From: Vanilla planifolia | Lineage: Eukaryota > Streptophyta > Magnoliopsida > Asparagales > Orchidaceae | DNA length: 64,000 bases | NCBI GenBank assembly: GCA_023846275.1 | Contig: CM043875.1 | Span: 13,170,655-13,234,654 of the forward strand | Direction: 5' to 3' | In this document: piece by piece, positions 25,440-37,125 of the stretch | Layout: each line of letters begins with the position of its first letter | How positions within the stretch are numbered: position 1 is the first letter of the stretch | Made by a program: the position numbers and the translations under genes | The notes under the pieces: generated by a model | Told to the model about the DNA's origin: nothing | The model's database searches: none | The model's input: the letters and a program-made list of their open reading frames with translations, nothing else

Positions 25440-28400
25440 GAATTCAAGAAAGCCCATTTTTTAGGATTTTATTCAAATGGTTAGTTGGAGCATTACCACA
25501 TCCTAATTCACTTCTAATTGGAAGAGGACTACCTTTTTTATTTGTTACATAAAATTTGGTTTATTATGGAGTTTTTTATGATAGTTCTCAAATGGCATCC
25601 AAAATTTTAGCTGGATTCTAAAGAATTGTTGGCTCTAGCGTGGATCTCTTTTAAACACCTTCCTATCAACCTTTTCAACAAGCCAGTACTTTTCTCTTTA
25701 GTGTCGTGTATCAGCTCCCCACTTAATCTTGATGTCACCACCATCATCATTGCATGACCACACATAGCTAGGGTTTCCATGGAGGTTGATTTAGGTAAAG
25801 AACTCTCAACCTACATTAGAATGTTTAGAAAAAAGGGTGGCTACATTAGAATTTGATAGAAAGTGTTTTATGATAACCTATCACGTTATTGTAAGGGCTA
25901 TTATAAACAAGTTCATGCTTTGAATCAATGCAAAAATGCAATAGTTTCTCAAAAGAAGGATCTTGTGAGATCCCAAGGAAGTAGGTTTTACCTCCCCCAC
26001 CTAACTTCAAACACTTTTCAATGCAATGGAACCTTTTTCCTAAGTATTTCAAGTGGCCAAAGAGGATCATACTATTTCCAGTCCACCAGAACTAGCAAAA
26101 TTTCAACTGCTAATTAGACCTCTTAACACTCCATTGAGGGAGATTGAAGGTCTTGCTATTGAGACTTCTAAATTGTTTAACACTTCAATGAGGCATAGCT
26201 CATACTCTAAAGAGCATGCTCCCTTTCCAATAGATATTAAATAAATATAAGCTTTAGAGTAATAGACAAAAAGAAGATAATAAAGGTGACTCATTATTTA
26301 ATATGGATGCTATTTAGGATAACTATCCTTATGAAGGTAATGTCCATCGATCTTTCAAATGTTTTACAAAAGATTTGGAAAAAATATCCTTTATATATGG
26401 ATTTTTTCCATAAGATGAAGTGGGTTTCACACTTGTTTCCACAAAAAATCCAAAAAACTGAAGGCAACAAATAATCCAACCAATCCAAGATGCACAAAAA
26501 AAACTTAATAGCTCTCCATATGACTATAACTTAAGCCCATTATGTCTAATCTCATTATCTAAAATTTTAGGAAGGTTGAGAAAGGATTTGATTAGCCACA
26601 TCAAATTCATCATCAAATCTCATATTAATTTTTTCTTAGCACTTTTGGATCACACGGCTAGTAGTAAACAATTGGACAAATTTAGAAGAAATTTAGAATT
26701 TGAATTTTGTGATTGCAACTACTCCAAAAAAATATGGTAGTTATGAAAACTTTCTATTTTTTCCATGTTTTGATAAATGCTAAACTATTTCTTAATCTTT
26801 TAGTTAAACATGATGATTGGAAGTGGTTCGCTCTTTTATTTATGCTGAATGCTCTTTCATTTATAAGACTCTTTGGTAAGATCTTATTTCAATAGAAGAT
26901 TCTTTCGTCTTGTGTTGGCTCAAAGGAGGTGATTTCAATGTGATTGCCTCTTTGGATGAATACAAGTGACATGCTACCATTAATTTTGGAGCTATTAATG
27001 AGCTCATTAGACGTATTAATTATTATTTCCTTAGAGATCTTCCATTCTCGAGAAGCCTCTTCACCTAGTTGGTGGTCAGAAAGTGAATTGGGTATGGAAG
27101 AGGCTAGATAGAATTATGATGAATCAAAATTAGATTAACATCATGCCAACTATTGTAGTTTAACATTTTAACAAATCAACTTCTAACCACTCTCTTTTAC
27201 GTTTCTACTCTAAAGAGATTCAATACAACCTTAAAACTTTTAAATTTTAAAATATGTGCATAAATCACCAATCATCTTTTAGCATAATTGATCAAAATTG
27301 AAGTTTACCTATTTTAGGGTATAGTATGTATGCTCTGGCTTATAAACTTAAAGGCCTAAAAGTGTGTCTAAAAGAATGGAATAAATCCCACTTTTGCGAC
27401 ATATTTTATACCTAACTAAAAATAGAGGAACTGGTTTAAAAAAAGTCTTTTTGAATAGAAACAAAATGAGGAGTCTTACATAAACTTGATGAAAGCATAT
27501 AAACACATTATTCTTCTCTTAAATAAGGAAGATATTTGGAGCTAAAAAGCAAAAATTAAGTGGATAAAAGATGGGGAAAATACACAATAATTTCATGCTA
27601 GTTAATGAGAAGCATTGTAAGCTTAGAATCCATAATATTAAGGATTTTGGTGGCAAATGAATTGAAGATGAGGACAAGATTGCTAGGGCTATCATTTATC
27701 ATTTTCAAGACTTGCTATCACCTTCTCCCATAATGACTTCTCTTTTCAACCTTATACCTCTCTTAGTTACTCAAGAGGATGATCATAAACTCCTTATGGA
27801 TGTCATAGTTGAAGAGGTTAAGCATATTGTTTTTGAAATGGATGCATGAGCACCCCAAGTCCTAATGCACTTAATGTAGCATCACTCACTGTTAAAAAGT
27901 GATAGCACAGGATGTGTTGAATGCTACTAGGATTTTCTTATAGGAATGCCAATCCCAAAATGAATTGTTAACAAAAACTTAGTTTTCATTTCTAAGTGGG
28001 ACAACCATTCTACTTTTAGTGACTATAGACCCATTTGCTTGTATAGCTTTATGGAGAATAGTTTTGCTAAGCTTCTATCCACTAAACTGCAATAACTCCT
28101 TCCTTCTTTAACCTCTCCTAAAAAAGCTAGTTTTTTTAAGGGTTGTGATATTGCTAGGAACATTCTTGTCTATCAAGAGATGATGGATGATATCAATATA
28201 ATACAAGAGGGTACAATTATACAATCAAATTAAATTTAAAAAAGTATTTTTGACTAGTTGTCATGGAACTTCTTATAGTAGGTTCTACTCAATTTCAAAT
28301 TTGATGTAAGCTTCATTAGGCCCATTATGAACATCCTGTATGATAGTTGGTTTTCCATCATCATAAATAACAAAAGCAAAGGTTTGCTTTCATGCTTTTT

Positions 28401-30330
28401 GTGCTCTTAAACTACGAAACCCTATATCCCACTTCTCTTCATCTTGTTCACTAAATTTTTTACTCGTGGGCCAAAAACTACACTTATGTAAGTAAAACCT
28501 CTAAACTATGCTCTTTCCAAAAGCTATTTGAATGTTTCTCACCTTATCTTTGTTGTTGATTTCATTATCTTCATGAAGGGTTATAAAAGATTGATATCAA
28601 TTATTATGAATTTCCTTTAAGACTTCCAAGGGTGTTTAGTGATGCACACAAACTCTCAAAAGAGTTTCTTAGTTTGTACTAACAATTACAAGAGCAAGCT
28701 CACATACTCAATCACCTAATAAGCTTTAAAAGCAGCAATATTTTGTTTACCTTTAGGTTGTGTCCTTTTCAAGGGAAGGAAAAAATCATTGCACTTCTAT
28801 TGATTATTAGAGAATATATGTAATAAGATAGTTAGCTAGAAGAAAAGCTTGCCCTCAATTGGTGGATGATTAATCATCATTGAACATGCACTTTTTTTGT
28901 CCCTGTGTACTCTCTGATGGATTCTAATCTTCTCAAAAACATCTTTATATAATTAAGGTTGGGGGACTCAATTCATTTCCATAAACATCACTAGTTTAGC
29001 TGGAAGAAAGTAAGTTTTCCTATTCAAGAAAATAGACTCAAGTTGAAGAAGCTTGAAGATATTATGATATCATTTAGTGTTAAGAATATTCTCTAACTAC
29101 TACATCTTTGTAGCCTCTCTTTATATAATCTAAAAATATCATGAGTAGTAGAAAAACTATAATTTTCTTAACCTACAATGGTACTGAAACCATTAAACAT
29201 ATTACTTTAAATTACATGGTGTACTCAAAATTTGTAGGTTCCAATTACTAGACACACACCTCTAGTGAAACATCTTCACAAACTTAGCTTGGGAAGCAAT
29301 AAAAGGTGAAGGCTTAACTCTAAACTCAAGAAGGAAAATTCGAACTATAGGCTTCCATTAAAGATTTTAATTCTAATGTCGCAAATTCTTAATGAGTTGT
29401 TGTCTTTCTTAGATGCCTTATATAGGCTTCACTTTCAATTAGCATCTAGCTGCCTCTTTTTTTTCAAATGTGGATTCCTTGGTCCATGCTATTATTGGCT
29501 ATCATAGGTTCTAAATGATCTTAAACTTCTTTGCAAATCTCCTAGATATGTATGAGGTGAAACCAAAGACCTATGCTTGAGCACTTGTGGAGAAATGGCT
29601 CCACAAAAACTATAATGCAAGTTGTAACTCAATTGTGCCTTATCTCATTTGTTGGGGAATTTGGAAAGCTATTAACATGGTCCCTTTTATGTAGGCCAAT
29701 TTCTCAGTAAGCATCCTTCTCAACAATGTCCTCTTTATTGCTTCAAGATCTTTTGGTGTTTTTTATTGGTAGAAACAAGCCCATTGGATTCCAATTGGTT
29801 TACTATGGTCTGGTTCATCCATTCTCAAAGATTAGATATAAAAGTATTTAAGTTTTAAATGGCTTCCTCTACCTTGCAATATTTTAAAATTGAATGTAGA
29901 CTTGGACTGTGGCAATCCTAGCCCTATTGATTGTGGTAGGATTATCAGAGATCACCTTGGTCATCAATGACAGCTTTCTTTACTTTCATTGGCTCAACAA
30001 CAAATTCCAAAATTGAAGGATTAGCACTGTTTTTAGGACTTCAATGATATGGTCATATACCTATTAACAAACTTTGAGTGGAATAGGATTGCCAAGTAAT
30101 ATTGGACAATGCATATGGTAAAGTGTTTATTTCCTAGAAGATGCATAACAATATTCAACTTATCAAAGAGTTCATATCTTTAGAGAGGGTAATGCAATGA
30201 AAAATTATATTATCCAAATGGCTAGCACCAACTTAATGTCTCATACTTGCATAGCACACCAACTACCCAAATACAACATAAGTCTACCTAAGTTGAATTG
30301 GATTCAGTTCCCTTAAGAACAATGCTCAAG
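25440..30330 (+). mobile_element. Old decayed LINE (ORF1 and ORF2 remnants)
   Basis: ORF1: 25600-25900 reads as DUF4283 (LPINLFNKPV, PLNLDV, IARVSMEVDL). A zinc knuckle, CKGYYKQVHALNQC, lies at about 25890-25931; its second Cys is Tyr (codon at 25899-25901, TAT for TGT). ORF2: the endonuclease motif GGDFNVI is at 25925+1000, i.e. 26925-26942. The RT entry region is near 27780-27840 (EEVKHIVFEMDA), then FKGCDIARNILVYQEMMDDI near 28140. The RNase H start LKLNVDLDCGNPSP...GRIIRDHLG is near 29890-29970. All domains are in the correct order but are interrupted many times. Frames at 25846-26497 and 26713-26895 are fragments or shadows of it. Confidence 0.75.
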
Positions 30331-30939
30331 ACTAGACAAATCCTTATGCTATTTAACTTCTTTTTCTCTTTAAGAGGTTTTAGCTTACCCACATTTTTTA
30401 GCCTTTCTATTATTTTGTTATTGCAATAGACTCTCCACTCTATAATATTCTCACAAAGTGATAAATTTTATCTAAAAACTTAATAATAAAATTAAGAATA
30501 TTTTAACCAAAATAATGATAATAAAGAAAAAATCATAAAAAGAATCAATGACATAAAAATGACAAGTTTGCTATGGAAATGTAGGGCTCATAGAATATCT
30601 CATTTTAAAATTTACCTACTAAATTTTGAAAGTTATTTGAAATAAAAAATACAAAGAATAGGAATTAATACAATATCTTACTTAAAACTTTGATAGTCAT
30701 TTTACTTTCTTATACCTAAATGTTAAGACTAGTGGGAGGGGATTTTTGCAAATGGCATAACTGTGGTTGTTTGGGAGGAAACTAGAAATGAAGTTAAGTG
30801 ATCATCAAAATAGAAAGAAACAAAATCAAATTTGGGAAGGAATGTTATAAAAAATCTTGAACATAAAGCAAAAGGAACCTGTAAAGAGTGTCTCGTACAT
30901 TTGGTATTCAAAGTTAATATTCTATATAATTAGTTATTC
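30331..30939. other. AT-rich spacer, nothing recognised
   Basis: It probably includes the 3' end of the LINE relic. The 60-codon minus frame at 30729-30911 has no recognisable domain. Confidence 0.4.
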
Positions 30940-31951
30940 ACTTAGATGATGTTTGGTGTATTGCAACTCCAATGTCGTTTCATATGCTTTTGTTGATACT
31001 CATGTATGAGTTGATTTTATATGAATATCCTCCAAAAATAATTATTTTCATGTTATATGATTCATATTTTTACTACATATAGTAGATGCACTTTGTATGG
31101 TTGCACTGAACAAAAAAGAGAAAACATGATAGTGAAATAAGAAAAAAGTGTTTTCTTAACATGACATAATCATAGTTTAATTGGCCATGAAAAAGGGATT
31201 AAAATGAAAATCCTATGAAAAAAGGGTAATGCCCTAAATGGCACTGATATGGTTCATTTGGTCTCAAAAAAGGTGTTCATTTAGTCAAACATGGTTTATA
31301 AAGGTGCACATGAATATGATAGTAATTATATGGTTTGTGACAAAAAACTTATATCATAAGGAAAATATGGATTTTTATGGTTGATAAAAGGTCTTGAGGA
31401 AAATAAGGAACCAAATGAAATAAAATTTGGAATAAAGAAAAACATAAAGGATTTAAATAATGGTTAGAAGCATTGCATTAGCACGTTTATTAACTTCACT
31501 TTTATTTATAGCAATGTGTATTCTTCTTGTTGTATGATATGGATTTATGTGGACTTAAGATTTGACATGATCCAAATGTGTTTTGGGATGCATTTGTGAT
31601 TTTGTAGTTTTTGTCTATTGAATTTATGATAGTTAGCTCAACATATTTTAATTAATATATTTTAAGTAATTTGGATATACATAATGGGACTCCTAGTGAG
31701 TATGAAGTGAAGATGGTTATTTTAGCATCACTAAATTGGTTTACATTTGCATAACAATATATTATGATTTGGACATTTTATAATTTATAATAATGTATTG
31801 CTACATCAACAAGACATGGTTTTATATTTATTTCTTTTATACTTCCCTACAAAATATTTTTAAGTTTGGCTTTATTTTATTTGAAATGATATAAAGTTTT
31901 TGGTTATAGAAATTTTGGCATCATATTCTTAGAAAAAAAAATTAGATCACA
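30940..31951 (+). repeat. Direct repeat F, copy 1 (5' LTR-like)
   Basis: It is homologous to 36040-37055. Shared runs are TTTGGTGTATTG near 30955, AAAATCCTATGAAAAAAG near 31207, GGTCTCAAAA near 31260, AAAGGATTTAAATAA near 31448, and the T-rich end leading to CATCATATT near 31920. It ends in CACA just before a primer-binding-site-like sequence, as expected for a 5' LTR. Confidence 0.6.
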
Positions 31952-31954
31952 ATA

Positions 31955-31966
31955 TGGTATTAGGAT
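31955..31966 (+). other. Primer-binding-site-like motif after LTR F copy 1
   Basis: TGGTATTAGGAT follows the repeat end by three bases. This is the normal place for an initiator-Met primer-binding site (usual form TGGTATCAGAGC), and it supports reading 30940-31951 as a 5' LTR of a plus-strand element. Confidence 0.5.
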
Positions 31967-33529
31967 AAAACCCATAAGATTATATACTTACATAAAAGGG
32001 ATAGAAAAGGTGCAACTATTCAAATAAGCATCATAATTTACCTTTGGTATGTGGAATCAAATAAAGAACTATTTAAACTAGAAATGATATCTAAAGTGAT
32101 AGAAAAGATTCAACTTATTAGGGAAAATATCTAGAAGGCACAAGATCACTAAAAGAAATATTATAATGTAAATTATAGAAAAGTAGTATTACAAGAGGGG
32201 GATCACATAGTCCTAATAGCGCATGCTTTAAAATGCATCACAAGATCTAGCAAGGTTTTGAGACTAAGACTAAGTTATATAAGAGCCATCCAATTTATTG
32301 AAAAGATCAATAGATTATATATAAGATAGCCTTACATTTGACACTAGATGAAATACAAATTGTATTTCAAATATTATTAATGAGAAAATATTTGTTAGAT
32401 CTTACCTGCATGGTAGAATATGAATCAAATATTATAGAAATATAACCAAAACTAAGTTAAGAAGAAATATTAATAAATACTACTATAAGAAAAATAAAAT
32501 AATTAAGGAAAAGAATATTTCAATGGTCAATGTTTCATGAGGTAATTATAAGAAAGAGAAGCTACTTGGGAACAAAACATGTAAAAAAGCAACCTAACAT
32601 AATTTTGAAATCTAGTCAGCAAAACATAATAGTGAGGTGAATGGTGATTAGTTAAATAGTTTTAAAAAAAATACAATTCAATAAACTCAAAAGCAATCTA
32701 ATATGTTTATAATTTTTAAAAACCTTTTCTTCAACTTTCCATTCATTTGTTGTTGAATGTGAATATGAAACAATGAGTATGAATAAGTAAACAAAGTACA
32801 TAATGATTTTAAGTGGTTTGTCCACAAAATTATTGCTTACGTCTAACGCTGGTTGACCTCACTAGGCTTTACTAACCAATATCTTTTGCCAACAACTATT
32901 AGTTTACAAACCCTCGCAACAATTTGATTACATACCAATCAAATACAAGCTCTATTAGCTTACAATAATAGGCTAATGATGACCACAACACAACAACTAG
33001 TACTAGATGGAAATGACAAGATTTATAAGAGCAATAACAATAAGTGTTCTCATAATAAACCTATAACCAAAAAAACACCAAGAGACACAAATTCTTGAAT
33101 GCTTTTGATAACATTACCAAACAAAAATTCTATAGATGAAAATGAAAATTAAGAGTGCAATGTAGTAGGAGATTCAACACAATTTCTTTTTGAACTTGTT
33201 TTCAAATCAAGCATTTGAAGTTTTTCTTGTGAGGATGCAATAGTAAAATCAATAACCTTTTTATAAGTTGAAGGAGTTCCTATTTATGCCCTTAATTTGT
33301 TCTCATAATTTAAGATAGGTCTAGTAATATAATTTGGTTTTTAGAAATGACTATAATTAGTTATTATGTATTATGAAAATAAATCATAATAGTACATTCA
33401 CAAAATCATATCATGATGATGAGTATTGAACTCGTATTGTCCTAACAATCCAGTGATACAACTAGTACTATTGGACAAAAAAGACATCATACAAGTTCAA
33501 GAAGATCCTTATATGGTATGAAGCCAACA
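31967..33529. other. Non-coding interior between repeats, no gene
   Basis: No gag or pol motif was read in this internal segment. If the flanking F repeats are its LTRs, the element would be non-autonomous or too decayed to recognise. Confidence 0.35.
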
Positions 33530-34627
33530 CTTAGTGTAATGCTTAAGTTCTTATATATATAACATTAGATGATCACATTGTTCATACTAGTATATTAAAA
33601 TTTATATTTAGAGTTTAAGTATATCATACAGGTTTTACAAAAGATTGTTACTATATGATATTTAATTTCACTAAGAATTGAGCTCTCAGGGAAAAAGTGT
33701 ATGATGTTATCGTATAAGGACAAACTGTTAAATGACTATGTAATATTTAGTTAAGCTAGACTTAAATAGATAGTCATACACATGCGATAAACTTATCATA
33801 GTAGTATGATAATGTTGTACCATACTTATTTTATGTTTCTCATAAAAATGTAACTTACAAGTACAACATTAGGATTGCCAGTGTATGATATATAGATAGT
33901 CCAAAATTTAGTCTTATTAGATGATTATCAAACTAATAAGATATAGTTATCTTATTCATATGATACAATGAATCCATTTCTTAGATAAGTAGTTTAAGTT
34001 GTCTATGATAAAGAATTGATTGTATATTCTTGTAATGATGAATGCATTTCTTGTATGACTTAGTCACTATATGCACATTGAAAAAAATTGGTAATTGTAT
34101 CTAGATTATTTTGTAAAAGACCATGCTTACAATAATATGATAAGATTGTATCAGTATATAATATAATAATCATACAGATCTAAGTGTTACTAAACTTATA
34201 CATATGACAAACTCTAAGAGGAAATAGATTGCATACTTATATGGAGTAAGCATCGTACTAATATAATATTGTCAAAAAACTCAACTCTCAAAGAATAGAA
34301 TATACACATATAGGGCAATTACCTTGTATGATCAAGTTTGTGCGTCTAATTGTATCTTTAGATAATGGACTCTTTTGTACAATGAAGCCATATTACTTAT
34401 ATAATGCCATTATAAACTTAAACTTCAAGTATATCTTTGAGCCTGAATCGAAATCGTACAAGTATAATATTGGCTATTGTACATACAATCAATAGGCAAT
34501 AAAGATAAATCTTAATTCAAGGTTAGTTTTTGTCTTAGAGCTTATGTTTTTCACCTATAGAGATATATATGAATGTTACAAAGGATTTAAAGCAACTCTA
34601 GATAGTTAATGACTCAAGAAATAAAGA
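33530..34627 (+). repeat. Direct repeat E, copy 2 (probable LTR)
   Basis: This is the partner of 20830-21945. It lies between the two F repeats, so it is either a solo LTR inserted in element F or the far LTR of the gypsy element whose gag starts near 23.2 kb. The sequence does not decide between these. Confidence 0.5.
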
Positions 34628-36039
34628 TTTTACTCAATCAAATTCTTAAGTGTGCAATACAATCATGTTGTTCCATAAGAGAATTTATAGATTTTAATAA
34701 TCTAATCTAAAGAAAGAGGTAAAAATTATCCATGATAGTTGTCATAACATCAAGAGTAGTGACATCCATAGGTTATTCCTCATCTAAAGCTCTTAAACGT
34801 GAAGTTCTCATGAGAGTATGGACCAAACTCTAATTCATCTTACTTGTAATTGAGTTGATCCTATTGATTTCAAAAATGTCAACTCAGATAAATCGTTAGA
34901 AACACAATACATAGTTTTGGTATCGCTAAACTCACTCAAGGACTATAGAGTTAACAACTTTGAATTTTTAAATTGAAATATATAAGGATGAGATGGGATG
35001 AATACCATAAGAAAAATTATTTAAAAAACAAAATTAGGTTAAAAAATTATAAAAATAAGAATTTATGAAATAAATAATTAAAAAGATTGAATAAGTTGGG
35101 AGTAATTAGTATAGAAAATATGGAAAATATAAATTTCTGTATTATTTTTAATCTAAAGTGATTATTAAATCCTTAAATTATTAATTAATTAAAGCCTAAT
35201 ATAAGGATCCTTATTTTCTCTAGGCCCTTAAACCTACCATGCATGGCCACAACAAGGATCACATCGATGGGAGAAGGAATCATGTCCAAGAAGGTCTCAA
35301 TGCTTAGGGAAAGATTTAAAAGGTGTACTCTAATGAAATTAGGAATTGAAAGGTTTGTTTTCACAAAGGGTTTAAGAGGGTCTTTCTTTGGAAGCAAAGT
35401 TATGCTTCTCCTTGATCAATTTGATTTTACTTCAATTCATGTTATTTCTTTTCTTGAAGAATACTATAGATTTCTTGAAAGTCCTTTGAAGGAATACATA
35501 CATTAATAACACTAAGAAAACAAAGTGGATGGAAATTAGAACTCTTGGATTGGAAACTAAATACTCCAATTATAGATTAGATGGTTTGATCAAGTGATTT
35601 GCTAGTTTGATCATCTTTAGAGAGAAGATGAAAATCTTTGTAAGACAATAATAATTTTAAGACTTAGAATAGAGTTGCTATTAGATGACAATTAGAGGTC
35701 TTGGCATTAGTTTAATGAAGGATCTCATAGTTTGTTGTGAGTAGCAGGTGCTCTAATAATTTTGAAAAAATTTATTTGTTGTTTTTTTAAATGCCAAACA
35801 AATGATCCGATTGATGGTCCAATGTTTATTTAATGATGGACCAAAAAAGGATTTGAGAAAGAGATTAAAATCATAATAGTAAAGGTGATCCAAGTCAGAG
35901 ATGATGATTTTTATAAATATTATGGGAGGTGTAGAAACTAAATAAAGGATAATGCACATTGACATAACCTAAAAATACGAGAAGCATACAACCATTGAAA
36001 CGAGAAAAAAATGACATAATTAGGAGTGATTACTACTAC
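34628..36039. other. AT-rich sequence, no supported gene
   Basis: Two overlapping frames, 35243-35506 (plus, 87 codons) and 35185-35397 (minus, 70 codons), have no recognisable domain, no introns to join and no promoter-like context. They are not called as genes. Confidence 0.35.
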
Positions 36040-37055
36040 TACAATACATCATGTATGCATATTGTTCAATTAATTATGCATTTTTATGTAATTTGGTGTA
36101 TTGTAAGTAAATTGCAATGCTTATATGCTACTTCAAAAAATTTAATAAATGAATAATAACATTGTATTTTTTTCTTATTTCTATATTATGATTAACATAA
36201 TGTAATAGCATGCCTAATAAATTACATGGAGCAAAGGTAAAATATGATAATAATATAAAAATAGCAATTAGGGTTTGTCTAATATGACATGTATTAAATA
36301 ATCATGTTTTATTCAACCAGAAGAATGAGCTCTAAATAAAAATCCTATGAAAAAAGACAATGACCTGAGGGGTATTAGTCATTGGTCTCAAAAGATTATA
36401 TATTCAAAGTTGGATACAATGTACTTGAATATTAAAAAATAATAATATACCTAGCTTAAGTATTAATGATGAAAGCACTAGATATGAAAGCATGGATTGT
36501 TACGTTTGATAAAAAAAACGTCTCAAGAAAAACAAGAGACAAAAATGGGAATAGCAATTAAAATAAAGAAAATAAAGGATTTAAAATAAGAGTTAAACAC
36601 ATTGTATTGATATGTGTTATTTATATCATTTTATTATAACAAGACTTGTTTATTTGAATGTATGACACCACTTATTATGGACTTAATTTGTAACATGGTC
36701 CCAAATCTTGTATTGTCTTATATTTATAGTTATTTAGTTTTACTTATTGAACTTGTCATCATAATTAATTCCATATATTGACTTACTTTTTAGATAATTT
36801 TAATACACATCATGGACTTCAAGAGAACAATAAAAATAGATTCCTTTATAATAATACTAGTTAGTTTAATATTAGCAAAATAATGTATTAAAAGTTGGAT
36901 ATTTGATAACAAAATAATAAATTATTCTAATAAAAAAAATATTTTTAATTATGTTTTTATATTTTTGCTAAACATGAAGTACAGTCTAGTTTATCTTTTA
37001 TTTTCATTTTAATGGATTGCGTTTTTTTTTTATCGTCATCATATTTGATTTGTCT
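36040..37055 (+). repeat. Direct repeat F, copy 2 (3' LTR-like), next to gene promoter
   Basis: It is homologous to 30940-31951 through AAAATCCTATGAAAAAAGAC near 36338, TTGGTCTCAAAAGA near 36382, AAATAAAGGATTTAAAATAA near 36570, and AGTCTAGTTT...TCATCATATTTG near 36980-37050. The right edge is uncertain by about 30 bases. It reaches to within about 70 bases of the receptor kinase start codon and about 30 of its TATA-like box. Confidence 0.55.
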
Positions 37056-37086
37056 TTCATGTATGAATGAAAATGATTTATAGCAC

Positions 37087-37095
37087 TATATAAAA
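37087..37095 (+). promoter_or_regulatory. TATA-like box of the receptor kinase gene
   Basis: TATATAAAA is a near-consensus plant TATA element. It lies only 39 bases upstream of the first in-frame ATG (37126). Using it with the usual spacing of about 30 bases would leave a 5' leader of roughly ten bases, so either translation starts at the second ATG (37132), the leader is very short, or transcription starts farther upstream inside the LTR-like repeat. Confidence 0.35.
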
Positions 37096-37125
37096 TAGTA
37101 CCAGAGAGTAGTCCAACCTGCTCAT

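Noticed and set aside
35243..35506. 87-codon plus frame, with an overlapping minus frame 35185-35397
   Set aside because: Neither has a recognisable domain, promoter or splice context. Overlapping frames on both strands in AT-rich DNA are expected by chance.
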